Assembly (NCBI RefSeq): GCF_041381155.1
Contig: NC_091146.1
Coordinates: forward strand, 32,537,328 to 32,601,327
DNA: 64,000 nt
Direction of reading: 5' to 3'
Origin: Argopecten irradians
Taxonomy: Eukaryota > Mollusca > Bivalvia > Pectinida > Pectinidae
Part shown: positions 32,956-47,900 of the stretch, piece after piece
Layout of the letters: every line of letters begins with the position of its first letter
Numbering within the stretch: position 1 is the first letter of the stretch
The notes under the pieces: generated by a model
The model's database searches: none
What the model saw: only the letters and a program-made list of their open reading frames with translations
Told to the model about the DNA's origin: nothing
Translations under genes and position numbers: made by a program

Positions 32956-35900
32956 CTAAAAGATGAAACATTGATTAGGTAACAATGTCAATTATGACAA
33001 TTCTCTCATTTAGGGTTCACGTTTAGGTGACCTTTGGAAATGTCCAAATCAAATTGCTGCCTCCAGAATCTTGACAAGGACGAAACTGTTTGAATCTTGA
33101 AAGCCACTCAGTCAAATACAGTATACTGTTATTACTATTATTTTTCTTTTGTTGTACCGTCATACCACTTACCGATTTGTGGTCATGCGCAGAGCTTTCA
33201 ATTTGTCAAGACAGGGTTTGACCCCTGGAGTATCGAGGATGGAAGTCCGCTAAACCTGCCTTTAGTTATTAGGCTTTTTTATTATTTTTGTTTGCCTAAT
33301 ATATAGATTTAGGCAAAAAAAATAAAAATAACTAATAATATAGGCAGGTTTCAGCGGCCTACTAGGATATGTTATTCATTATTATGTTAAGTGTTGTTGC
33401 TATCGATCGTGTGCTTCCCGAAAACGCAAGTTACTTTAGGGGCCAACATTACTGTTCCACAGTAAAACATATTATTAGCAGTCAGAAAATAAGATGATGC
33501 CGTAGCTAACAACACAAAACAAATGCAAAATTTCTAATCGAAATAATATGAATAACAGTAGAGAGTCATATTCAGCGATATTTTGCCGTCTGCGCAGATT
33601 GATAGTCAATACCCGCCGCGGTATTATAGGACGACGGGCGGGATTGTTTAAGCAAATTGTTTCAGAACGCCCATAATAATGTAGTATTACAGAATAAGAT
33701 TAATAACATTTGTGATTCTACAAAAATATCGATCTCGTATTAATAATCCCATTTAGAAAATTAAAAAGCCATTTCGGAAAGGTAGTGGCCCTTTAAGTAG
33801 ATTCACAGGGACACTGAGAATTAGTTTACAGATTATATAATCAAGCATCACCCCAGCCGTGCCCTAAGACCTTTTTCAGACACAGATCAAAAGTCGCGTA
33901 AAAAATAATACTCTACATAGCACTACATAGTTACTACGTAGAGCATGATTTAGTAGAGTATGAGTTTTTACTAATTTTCATCTAGACCCTTAAAACGGCC
34001 CTCCTCTAAAATAGGGTAAGGGCACTCTAGTGGGTCCAAAATGATATAATCTGTAACACAATTCTCAAATCCCTGTTTTAACTAGCTCTTAGAACATAAA
34101 ATAAATCAATATATAGGACCCCTCTAAACAATTTATTCGTACAATATCTTGAATCATGCACTTTAAATGCTCACTACCTTTACGTAACAGCTTTTGATTC
34201 TCTAAAATGGGTTGTAAAACGAAATTTATAATTTTGTAGAGTTGATTAGCTTAACCCGTTTAATAATATCATTTATCATCACCATTTCCGAAAAAATTTA
34301 TTCAAATAAATAAAAAAAATCTTTAATTTTCTCATAACGCGGGTCGCGTTATGCTTCCAACCGTCGTCCTAATTACCGCGCATTAGTTGACTATCAAATG
34401 CACCGCATAAATGACGTTTCATCATTTGAACATTAATTGGTGTTTAATCGTGTATATATATGTCTAATTAACACAAAAAGTTATTTTAAATAATTTATTT
34501 TGCTTTCGGTGCATGCGCAATCAGTTACACTAGCATTCCATATAGGACATAGTGCCGCGGATTTTTTTCGGGATGCAATGATTAGGGATTTCCATTCAGA
34601 TGAAATCCCTATTGTTATTGTTCTGTTTTTTCTTATTACTTCTTATTATTTCCACGAAACCTTCTTAACAACTTTTTCTCAAGAACGGCAACAAAGGTAC
34701 GACGTTCAAATTTGGACATGTTATGTAGGTACATGAGTGCTTGAAAACGTACGTTCGATTTTTGTACGATAAAGGTCTAAGGTCAAGGTCACCAGACATA
34801 AAAAACTACTTTTTTCGAACGAAGTTTAAATGCTCATAACTTCATAACTATACGCTGTACATCGTCCATGTTTAGTTATTCAGGTAGATCGCGATATTGA
34901 AAGTTTTTTTCTCATTACATGTTATCAGAGATTATGTCTAGGTCATGAGTTCGCTAGAGGGTCAAATAAATGAGGTCAAACAAAGGTCAAAATATGAACT
35001 TTACCGTAGAAATGTTCTGAAGTGCGCATATGAAAGACCATTTTGTTTCAGGAACATAGAAAATGGGACCTATTTCAAGGTCATATGATCAAAAATGGCG
35101 GAGATATAGGACATCAAAAATCGAAATTTTAGTTTATATTTGTCCTTGCACGAGACGTTTCAGCGCCTTTAAACCTGTATGTACAGTGTTGATTTTTCAT
35201 ACCTATGTTGTATGAACTTTTTGTCTTCACAAGTTATTTATTTTTAAGGGGTTTATAGAAAAATGGCGGAAATATAGCTCTCCAAATATTGCAATTTGTT
35301 TCTTTTTCTTATTTTTGTGCGTTAATTGTGAGCTCGTAGGGCCTTTATCATCTCATGTAGAGTGTTGAAATTTTTAGGGCTTTCCATTAAGGATGGAAAA
35401 TCCCTATTGTTATTGTTCTGTTTTTTCTTATTCTTATTTTTTATTATTTCCACGAAAACCTTCTTAACACTTTTTTTCTCACGAACGGAACAAGGTACGA
35501 CGCTCAAATTTATATGTATGTACATGAGTGCTTGAAACGTAAGTTCGATTTTGTACGATAAGGTTTCAAGGTTCAAGGTCACAGACGTAAAAAACAAATT
35601 TTTTGGAACGAAGTTTAAACGCTCATTACTTCATTACCGTACGCTGTACATGATTCACGATTAGTTAATGCAGACAGATCTTGACATTGCGCGTGCTTTT
35701 CCCATGCCATGTTATCAGAGATTATGTCAAGGTCAAGAGTTCGCTAAGGGGTCAAACAAAGGTCAAAAACGAAATTTGTCACAGAAAAGTTTTGAATAGC
35801 GCATATGACAGATCATGCTCTCAGGAACATAAAATGACCAATTTCAAGGTCATATGATCAAAAATGGCGGAGATATAGGACATCAAAAATCAAATTTTTA

Positions 35901-38900
35901 GTTTATATTTGTCCTTGCCCGAGACGTTTCAGCGCCTTTAAACCTGTATGTACAGTGTTGATTTTTCATACCTATGTTGTATGAACTTTTGTCTTCAAAA
36001 GTTATTTATTTTTAAGGGGTTATATAGAAAAATGGCGGAAATATAGCTCTCCAAATATGGCAATTTGTTTCATTTTCTTATTTTTGTCCGTTATTTGTGA
36101 GCTCGTAGGGCCTTTATCATCTCATGTAGAGTGTTGAATTTTTGTAAATGTAAGCTTTAGCCTATTGTCTGTACAGGTTTTTAATTTCAAAGACATGAAT
36201 TTGAAAATGGCGGAAATATAGACCTCCGAATATGGCGTTTCGTTCATTTTTTAACGTTAATTTTAGCGTAATTCATGAAAATTCAAAGGTGAAATGTTTT
36301 GAATTGGATGTGAAAGAACATGCTCTCAGGCAAATAAAAAGACCAATTTCAAGGTCATATGTTTCAAAATGGCGGAGATATAGGACATCGAAAATCGAAA
36401 TTTTAGTTTATATTTGTCCCTTCCCGAGACGTTTCAGCGCCTTTAAACCTGTATGTACAGTGTTGATTTTTCATACCTATGTTGTATTAACTTTTGTCTT
36501 CAAAAGTTATTTATTTTTAAGGGGTTATATAGAAAAATGGCGGAAATATAGCTCTCCAAATATGGCAATTTGTTTCTTTTTCTTATTTTTGTCCGTTATT
36601 TGTGAGCTCGTAGGGCCTTTATCATCTCATGTAGAGTGTTGATTTTTTGTAAATGTAAGCTTTAGCCTATTGTCTGTACAGGTTTTTAATTTCAAAGACA
36701 TGAATATGAAAATGGCGGAAATATAGCCCTCCTAATATGGCGTTTCGTTCATTTTTTAACGTAAATTTTAGCGTCATTCATGAAAATTCAAAGAGAAACG
36801 TTTTGAATTGGATGTGAAAGAGCGTGCTTTCAGACACATAGAATGACCAAGTTCAAGGTCATAAGATTCAAAATGGCGGAGATATAGGACATCGAAAATC
36901 GAAATTTTAGTTTATATTTGTCCTTGCCCGAGACGTTTCAGCGCCTTTAAACCTGTATGTACAGTGTTGATTTTTCATACCTATGTTGTATGAACTTTTG
37001 TCTTCAAAAGTTATTTATTTTTAAGGGGTTATATAGAAAAATGGCGGAAATATAGCTCTCCAAATATGGCAATTTGTTTCATTTTCTTATTTTTGTCCGT
37101 TATTTGTGAGCTCGTAGGGCCTATATCGTCTCATGTTAGGGTGATTGTTTCTTTTTGTTAACGTTAGCTTTAGCCTATTGTCTGTACAGGTTTTTAATTT
37201 CAATGACATGAATTTGAAAATGGCTGGAAATATAGTTCCCCTCCGAATATGTCGTTTCGTTCATTTTTTAACGTAAATTTTAGCGTAATTCATGAAAATT
37301 CAAAGAGAAATGTTTTGAATTGGATGTGAAAGATCATGCTTTCAGACACATAAAATGACCAAGTTCAAGGTCATAAGATTCAAAATGGCGGAGATATAGG
37401 ACATCGAAAATCGAATTTTTAGTTTATATTTGTCCTTGCACGAGACGTTTTTCAGCGCCTTTAAACCTGTATGTACAGTGTTGATTTTTTCATACCTGTG
37501 TTGTATTAACTTTTGTCTTCAAAAGTTATTTAATTTTAAGGGGTTATATAGAAAAATGGCGGAAATATAGCTCTCCAAATATGGCAATTTGTTTCATTTT
37601 CTTATTTTTTTTCCGTTATTTGTGAGCTCGTAGGGCCTTTATCATCTCATGTTGAGTGTTGAATTTTTTGTAAATGTAAGCTTTAGCCTATTGTCTGTAC
37701 AGGTTTTTAAAATTTCAAAGACATGAATTTGAAAATGGCGGAAATATAGACCTCCGAATATGGCGTTTCGTTCATTTTTTAACGTAAATTTTAGCGTAAT
37801 TCATGAAAATTCAAAGGTGAAATGTTTTCAATTGGATGTGAAAGATCATGCTTTCAGACACATAAAATGACCAATTTCAATGTCATATGATTCAAAATGG
37901 CGGAGGTATAGAACTTTCAGCGATTTTGAGTTTGTGATTACATTGATGTGGCATGTGGCCAAAGGGACAGATAATCCGTATCTAATACTAAAACTCTAAC
38001 TGTACGAGTTATTCGCATTGGTCCAATGGATCTCCATTACGAAAAGGAGTAATTTTTTGCACTTTAAAAAAACCTGAAATTCTAATGTGCCTTTTACCTA
38101 TTCATTATCAAAATTGATATTTTGAACCTAAATCTCATTATCTGAATTTCCAAATTTATATCACGGTTATCAAGGAATAATTACCTGTCAGAAAACTTTT
38201 TAATTTTGAAATTCATAATAAGCCAGCCAATCAGCGGCCGGGTTAAAATTCTGTCCTGGGCTCAATCTTATATACACACGGGCCGTTTCGAAGGTCTTTT
38301 TTCATTTAGTTTTGAATAGTTTCGGGATGTTTTAAGTTCTACATGTACACGTATATATGAACAATGTACACATGTTTGCGTAAATACACGTACATGTGTA
38401 GCTACACCGCATACATGGGAGGCCGTCCTTACGTGACCCTAGCTGTTAATAGGACGTACATTTGAACAAACAAACAAATTTGATTCAAAATTGTTTAATG
38501 CACAAACCCAAAATGACAGGTTTAAAAACCTTTTATTGTGTGAATGTCACCTGTGACACCGCGCATTTGAGAAAACTACACGCCCCGTTTTGAGATCACA
38601 GAACCTATAGAGGACCGAAAAAACGTTTGCTACTATTCAGGTAAATGAAGTTAAAAAATTCTTTACATTTTTAACGCGGTATTGTCCGTTATGCTTCCAA
38701 CATAAACCATTAACTAATTACCCTGCATTAGTTGAATCAATGCACCGCATAAATGACGTTCATCATTTGAACAATAATTGTGCCGTGTTTAATCGTGGTA
38801 TATTATGTCTACCAGACTACTTTTAACACATAAAAAAAGTAATTTTTAATAATTTATTTTTCGTTTCGGTGCATGCGCCAATCAGTATGCATTCCATATA

Positions 38901-41900
38901 GGACATAGTGCCGCGCGAATTTTTTTCGGGATGCAATTGATTATTTTTGATATTTTTATCTTGAAGTAAAATAAGAAGCTCAAACTTTTCTATGGCGCTA
39001 ATGGTATAAAGTAAGTAACTTTTGAAACTGAAGAAAAAAACTAAATCGTCTGCATTTTGGTGTTGTAATCTCGTCTGGTGTAATTGATTAATATTTTCGT
39101 TTTAAGGACCTTTTAATTTTTGTTTTGGAAAGGTTTCTGGTATGTAAAACAAACTTTAATGAAAATTTGTATGTAGACTAACAGTGGAACGATCTCTGAT
39201 GAGTTGAAAATCAGCTTAATTTGACTATAATTTACGGAGTTATTGCCCCTTGCACTAACAAAACCATTGAAAATGTCGCCTTTTTTAGCTTTAAAAGAAA
39301 GTACGAAAATTTAAAATTAGGATTTTCTGATCTTCAGGTGTCCACTGTATGGTATGATGTAAAACCCGTGTTAGCATTAAGAAGTTTGTTTTGTGATAGA
39401 ATATAAGCTAGGCCCTTTATCAACTTAACACCATTGTCGATATAAAAATATGGTCAGTGTGCTCTTCATACCATTGTCTTATGACGTCATACTTACAAGA
39501 AACGTTACCGCTGTATCCAGATACTGTCAGTTTGTAGTTTTTAGCCTCATTTCCAATGCTGAATGTGGAGTATTGCGCATGTCCAATATCATTTAACCAC
39601 GTGGTCATTTCAATTCTGAGTACAGCCGGGAAAGCAGTGAGTTGGTGGATTTTGTCGTTGCCTAAACAATTGAATAACAAATTTTAAGTTATGTCATTAT
39701 AGCCTAATGCACGAATATTACTTTGCTTTTTGATTTGGAAAAATATTCCCTTGGACAAACACTGGAATAGTACATGTAAATGTATTTGATTTTATCAAGT
39801 AGTTTGAAAAATTAATAACGCGGATTCACACAGTTTGCAAACAAAATTTCTTACATACCCCGTTGAGAAACAATAATTCCACGGAAGTGGATGCGTCGCC
39901 TGTACAGCAGTTTAAACATCACAAAAATAGTTATTTACATTTGAAAATATTGTTAATAACTATGTGAAGTTATCAAGTCCCGTAACTCTTGCAAATATTG
40001 ACGGGTTTTGACCAGTATCAAACCCATCCAAGATCTCATTGATATCAAGCAACATACAACATTTGGTTAAAATCGGATACTAAATATTAATGTTATCGCA
40101 CGGAAACCAAGAAATTGTCTGTTTTAACGATTTTAAAGTCCCGTAACTCAGATTCCTGATTTTTTTATGCGATTTGGCTACCATCACAGAGTAGTTTTCT
40201 ATAGCTACAATTGTCTCATTTATAAAATATCTCAACAGTCTTCACTCAAGTTCAGTGACTATACCCGATATGAGTCAGGCGAAGCCATGCAAGTTAAACT
40301 ACTGGTCGAATGTACACTGAACCTTCGATAATCCGGATACCTTCGATCTCAGCCTAAACCTTCCGGATAACGAATTTTCCGGACTGTCTGACAATAATAG
40401 GCTCCTTCATACATATACTTGCAGTCTAATGATACCACTAATAGAAAGACACACATTTATATATATTCTCAAATTCTTTACTACTTTTATGTAATGTTAA
40501 GTAAAGGTCTGCAATATTTAACATTTGTCATATGCATACGTATATGAGTTTCAATTACAATCGTAAAAAAGTAGAAGATTTATTCAATTTCCAAACTTTG
40601 ACCTCATTTTCAGAAACAGGTATTGTTTTGATACTATTTCAGAGTCGCTGACCGCGTAAGACAGGTGACCGCGTAAGAAAGGTGGCCACGTAAGACAGGT
40701 GACCGCGTAAGACAGGTGACCGCGTAAGACAGATAACCGCGTAGAATGGTGGCCACGTAAGAAAGATGGCCACGTAAGACAGTTGACCGCGTAAGACAGG
40801 TGACCGCGTAGGACAGGTGGCCACGTAAAACAGGTGACCGCGTAAAAAGAGTTTAATAAAAAATGTATTGTGATTTACTTTGGGAAGAACGACGAAAGAT
40901 TTTGAAAGACTGTAAGAATGACGGCTCGATCATTACACCGTATTGTCCTTCATTAGCGCCCCTCCCCCTATAAGCACCTCGCCTCAATTGTAAAGCATGA
41001 GGCGTTATATAAATGCCCTCTCCCTTAGTCCTCAAGTTCCCATCCGAAATTTCAGTGTTTTGTCAAATATTAACTGAAATTCATTTAACACATGTGTATC
41101 AACTTGATTGCCCCATGTTTTATTGAGAACAAAGGGAAATGCACCTACTGAAATAGGTCAAATAAGGGTTTTTTCCCACACAACTTGTATTTTGGTTCCC
41201 TATGAACAATAGGGACAATGTACAACACACAAAAACAATGAAAAACCGCCTGCTTCAAGATGAAAATTTGCTGAAATTATGACGTAAAAGCAACACATCT
41301 TCTAAATCTATCGTTCGTCAAAGACAGCGTATAGGAGATTTCAGAAAAGATGGCGATGACGTCACACAAAGGTACATCCGGGCGCTCAAAGGTACAACTC
41401 TTATATATCTGTACACATAAACATTGTGTGAACACAGCCGCTTGTGATGTTTGTTTACATTTTATTGTAATAAAAAGTACGCCAATCCGAGAACTATTGC
41501 GTTATTTACATTTCAAAAAGTGTAAATAAAAATATTTTACAATAATATACAAATTTAAACATATAGTATTCATATATTTTACTCTGTTTATACTCCATTT
41601 TCTACCGCTACGAGAACACACGGTCGCCATTACGTATAAACATTGACAGATATATTGCAAATATCAACTTGAAATTACAAATCAAATTCAAAGTCCCTCA
41701 AAATATAATTATAAGCAATCACTGTTTTCGAAGTGTTTCTTGATAAAACACTTTACGATGTGTGATTAGTGCAAAATTAAACATTTGCTTTCGTAGATTA
41801 CCCCAAGCCCACGGCAGCCATTACAGTACAGCCGAGAACCCGATTTCGTCCATTTTCAGTGTCATTAAATTACGTATTTTGGTTATTTTTTTTTTGTCAT

Positions 41901-44900
41901 CGATTTTGGGATTTAGTTTATAACATACAAATGAGTCAGTTTGTAGGTTCTTTTTATCATATTTTTAATTAAAACTTTGAGTATTTAGGATTCTCGAAGC
42001 CGTGCTCAATGTATCGGCATTTACAGTACTACGATCAGTAATTTATATCAATTTAAATGAAGTCTACCTAATATGTATTCCATTTATCTAAAAGTAATAC
42101 CACTTCAGTTTGAGACTTAACATAGCAGTCCATGGCATAAAAGCGGTTTAAAATGAAATATTGAAAATGAAATCTGCAGCATGAAATTCACCATATTATT
42201 TTACGAGATCGGCAGCCATACGTGTACAAATGTACGTGTAAAACAGTAGTTTAATTACTATTCGTAATTTTGTTATGATACAAGAGTATTCCATTAAAAC
42301 AACATGTACATATTAAATAACGAATATATATCTTAAACAAGTACTTTTTGAGATAAAAGTGTTGGTATTTATAAATATGATTTATTTCCCCAACAATGCT
42401 GTGGCCTGCGGTGATCTACGAGCGACGAAGCCATACACGAGCGGCCGTAGTCTGGTCAGGTGGTTCACGTTTTGTTTATATCATATCGTATTGTGAACAG
42501 TTTTTCACGTATAACAGAAACATTATACATTGAAATAGATCATACACCTTTTCACAACCTGAATTTATACGTATGAACAAAATCGGGTAGGCCTACGTGT
42601 GATGGCCCGGCAGCGCTTCGATAGGTGGCTTCGACACTAAAATTTAGCAATAAACAAATGAAAATATAAAAATGTTAACATCCGTAACCTGTGAAACAAT
42701 AAGAAACCATTTCAAAATCAGAATTTGCAAGTATGAAAGTGTAAACTTTTGACAAAGTATCGATTATGAAGCAGGGATGTACGTATCTGTTATTGTCTTT
42801 ATCAGTCGCCATACTGTGTTTGTACCTTTGAGGACCCGGATGTAAACTTTCTGTGACGTCACGCCATCTTTTCTGAAATCTCCTATTGTTAGAGACTCTA
42901 TGGAGCTATTTAATATCGTCAAATTAGCTCAGATAAAGCAAACAATATTTTTCGACAGCATGGATATCGGTCACATATGATTAACCAAAACGTTTTAAAT
43001 TGTATACAAACAAAGTTTACTATCACAAAACTTTCCCGTTTACTAATATGTAATATACAATGTATGTATGCTGAAAGAAAACGTTTCCTTCATTATATCT
43101 TCTATTGGAGAAACATAGATGGTGCTTAATTAGAAATTATGAAAGTGATAACGCGGTCACACTAAGAACTGTGCGGGTAACGGTCACATCCAAAGTTACG
43201 TAAACTGAATATTGCAGCATTGTACAGGAACTCGTTATCTACGCATTCATGCAACTCAAGTAGATACGCCGTCAATATAATTTTATTGAATTTTCTGATC
43301 TTGAAAGATGACTTATTAACCCACCATCAGCAAATGGTTACAATTTATAACGTTTTGGTGAATAAAATGTGACCGATATTCCTGCTGTAGAAAAATATTG
43401 TGGCGAAGTGCTTGCGTCATGATAGATTAGATAGTACAAACTTAAAATACCTAGCCAGAAATTTCCATTCAGATCCCCGAATCCGTTTTTGTAGTCTTGC
43501 CATCCTCTGTAAAAATTCTCCTGGCCATTTTCTCTGTTTTGTATGACCTGGAAAATAATATATAACAACCATATAGACGCATGTAGGGTTGGCAGCGCCC
43601 CCCCCCCCCCCCCCCCCCACATTTATTCCCGCTTTGGCCAACACGCGTGATAATGGATTTGAAAAATCATGTTATTTTTTCGGATAAAATATCTTGCAAT
43701 CCGCAGTTCAAAGACAATTATTTTGCGCTCAGCTTATCCTAGGTCAAAAAGTTTCAATTTTTTCTTAAAATCTCAAAAAACAATTCCTACAAAGATACAT
43801 ATAAGTAATTATGGTAATATCGGAAGTGACTATGTCTCGATATGCAGTAAACGTTAAACAGAATAAAAAGCTCCCTCGATATTCCGGACACATTCAATTC
43901 CAGCATATATCGTCCGGATTATGAAATCTACGGACTGTCGAATTTTGTATTCTAAGTCAATATCATCCGTAACCCGTTCCCAAACATTTTCATCCGGACT
44001 GAGAACTTTCTGGACTATCGATGTCAGGATAATCGGAGGTAATCTGTATTCTATTTTTAGACGTCATCAATTAATAACACAATTTAATAATTATTCCTAC
44101 TTTTTACGATATGAGCTTTTCATCAGAGCGTATAATATCTATACGACTTGTACCGAAGATTAATTACCGGTACTTTCTGAGACCAAGTTTAAGTGCCTGG
44201 TTCTGTGAATTATTAAAAAGTTGTAAATGACTACAAACGATGATTGACTATGTGATTGGCAGATCAATACACATATAGTATTTATATGTATAAGGATCGA
44301 ACGTTGAATAGGTAATATACTGGAGGGGGGCGAGTAATCACTCGCGAAAACATCCAGCTATACTCTAACGAGGAATCAGTCGTGCGGAACAGGAGAATCG
44401 AATTGTCTGAAATCTTTTTCACTATATCCACAAAGCTCACTAAAATTTGAACCTGGATAATTTTCCTGTTGCGCTGACTTACTGAGTGATACTGCCGCAA
44501 AGGTGTGGATTAAACGACAGTAAATAACTATTTTTCAATAACCAGAAAAAATAATCTCCTCGATTCTAGAATGTTATCATACAAATATAAAATGTATTTA
44601 CCAGGTAATTTAGATAAGAACTGCTCATTGATTTTCCAAAGTTCGATTAACGATCATGATCAATATGTTTTATTTCTTTTCGAAATTGTCCTTGTCTATT
44701 TTTAATCAAATAACTGACAATCAATCTTAAGGATAATATGTTTTACCCATGAAATAGGGTATTAGAATAAAACACATCTCCATCTCCACTGATTTCATCC
44801 AAGCAAGAGAAAAATCTGGCATTGAATGGAACTTAATGAAACCCGGCATCAAGATTCTGCACGGTCAGTATGTGTGCATGCAATATATATTTCTCCGAAT

Positions 44901-47900
44901 CGTCAAACTGCATGGTCACTATTTTCAGGCATCTGATTGGAACAAATTGAGATATTTTCTGATTTCAGTGAAAAATTACATGTACATATACAGGCATAAT
45001 ATCTTCAGGTAAATTTATGTGAATTTCAGGTGAAATTATTTAGGGAACATTTACTTGAAAAGAGCAATAAAAAGTCATTTCAGGTCAAAACCTTAACCTG
45101 AAATTGACCTGAAATTTATATGAAATTCATCTGATATTGACCTGAATTTCACATGAAGAATCTTTCAGGTAAAGTTCAAGTGAAATTGACCTGAACAATC
45201 TTCATGTAAAATTGACCTCAATTTCAGGTGAATTTCATGTCATTTTCAGGTCAAGATTTTTTTCAGGTCAAATGGACCTGAAGGCACATTGCCTGTGTAC
45301 TGGATAACGGCTACATTTCGAGAATGGTTTATGTTCACGGTTTACAATTTCAAACACCAGCGTACCTAAAAACATTAATTTAATCTCCATATAGGAAACC
45401 GTGAAATATTGAACCCGCGAATTTTAAGCGCTACGCAGATTTTTCACAATGACGAATACTATCATAAGGGCGCAGCGCACGAAGTGTGAAGCACTTCTAA
45501 GGTAACAAATACATGAAAATATAAGAAAAAAAACATTCTTCAAAATCTAATCCTACAAACTGACAGCTTCAGTTTGCGGCCGCCATTTCTGTATACATAT
45601 GGGGAGGGGAATTATGGGTAATCACCATGGAATTGATGCTTTGAAGTAAGCTCATTATGTAATCGAGCGGTTCAAACGCTCTTATGATCGGACAAACGTA
45701 ATATTCATCCGGCAAAGGCTCAGTGCTATCGGTCTTTATTTGCAAATGTTCAAGTGATTTAGACCACCTTTCAATATAATCAGCTGACCTAAATCGGAAT
45801 ATTCGTTACGGAAATAAAATTTCTTCTCTAAATGAGGGTTTCCTTCTCAGAGGGTTTTGGGAAAAGGATAGAGTGCGAATATATGAATAAAAAATAAACA
45901 CAAAATTCGGCTCCGTTATTTCCATAAATTGCACTTTTTAACATTGCATAATCAAATGTTACTGAAACGTCTGGCTGCGCCCTTTAAGGCCTTGCCTTCA
46001 GTCATATTAATACATATACTTCATAACCACGGTAACAAATTTTTAATAGTATCTGTTTAGTCGAAAGCAGAAATCAGTATGAATAATTCTACTTCCAATA
46101 ACATATGCTGACACGGCAATAAAATGTCGGCTTCTGATTGGTCAAACTTTTAATATTTTAGCCGGTTGTAGGGTAAGCTGAAATATACTTGACGTCTTTG
46201 GTGTGGATATCCTTAGGCCAATCAACTAATGAGTTCAATATTTTTTTTCAGACTAGTACATGTAGATTGCATAATTTGTATTTGCATAGTACAAAGTACG
46301 TTTTCCTTGTGGGTAGAAATAACTTGTCAACTCATACCTTTTAGAATATTCGGCGTAATTTGTGCTCACACAGTTATTACATCAAAAACATATAAGAATG
46401 ACACTTATAAAAAAGTCACACGTAATTGTTCAATCAAAAACTCATTTTTTTTCAGCAAGAAAATTATCGACATAAATTGAGGTCATCTGTAATCAACATG
46501 GGGTCGTGGTGGACGAGTAGTTAAGATGTATCGACATATTACCGTAAACCTTCCACCACTGAGTCGCAAGTTTGAATCCCATGTGGGACAGTTGCTAGGT
46601 ACTGACCGCTGGTCGGTGGTTTTTCTAAGAGTACTCCGACTTATCTCCACCAACAAAGCTGGTACGTCCTTACATAACTCTTGCTGGTCATAGGACGTTA
46701 AACTAATAAAATCAAATCAAACTAAAAAAAAAACTTAATGCATCAATTTTTACAGTTTTTAAGTCAACTAAACTAGGCAGCTAAGATTGACAAATATCCA
46801 TGACAAAAAGGGAGATAACTCACCGTCCAGGGTCCTCCAGGAGAGTCCATGTGACAGTAAGCGTCAAAACTGATTCCTGCTAAGGGAGTGATTCGGTAGA
46901 CACCTGGAGGGTCACATTTATCCAGGTCACTGCAGTCGGCGGGGTCTAGAAATAGTCAATATATAGCATACATTACTTCAAATTTCAATTTCTTGAGTGA
47001 AAATAATTCTTCTTAATGGTCGCAATATTGCGCAGATCATAGCTTAAGTTAGGCAAAATCTATATAGGAGTAAAATGGCTCCGTGCCAAAGGCACGAAAT
47101 ATGACATAAAGAGATAACTGTTCTTTTTTCAATGCCTTATCTTTATTTCTTTTGAATGTTTTGAATAGGAGACAATTCTGAGTAAAACAAAATGCGGCCA
47201 GACCGTATAAGGTTTTGTTTTTTCTTTCACATTTATAGTGTTATTGGTAATTCTAGTGATTTCAACATTACAAACATGTTTCCACCAGAACATACAACAA
47301 ACATAAAAACAAGAATTTTACAGTCCATGTATTATGTATTGTAACTAATGTTTAGAGGACACCATACATATGTTTGTCTGTCCATATGAATGCATTAAAC
47401 TACTGATTACTAGAGAAAAACTTGCACGTCAAAATTTCAACCCCTTATAGCACATATACAATTTTGATAATTTCAGTAACAGTATATTTCACATACCACA
47501 TCAAGTGCACTGTCGTGTGATATAATTCAATTTTGCTTGTAAAGAGCATTTTCAATGCCTTAAAACTTTACTTTATCAGCCATAAGGGCATAAAATGCGT
47601 CGCCTTTGTAATGTCGCTTCTGATTGGCTAAGATGACGGCGTTATGATTTCAGAGACAAAAGAATCCCAAAATTAATTTTAAATATTGAAGACATTATCT
47701 GAATAAATTGAACTATAAGATTTTTTTTTTCAAAATCTAATAACACTCACATCATAAACCGGTTCGGTGTTTATTTAGACTACAGTCAGAGTTTTGTTTT
47801 ATATTCCATAACATAAAAAATCTATTCATTAAAGTTAATTCTCAAATAATGAAAAAAAGCCGATTTGAACTTACTGCTTTTTATCTTTGTAAAATACATG

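Noticed and set aside
36232..36642. 136-codon open frame in the 0.5-kb array
   Set aside because: The same stretch is broken by stops or indels in the other units, and no domain is recognised.
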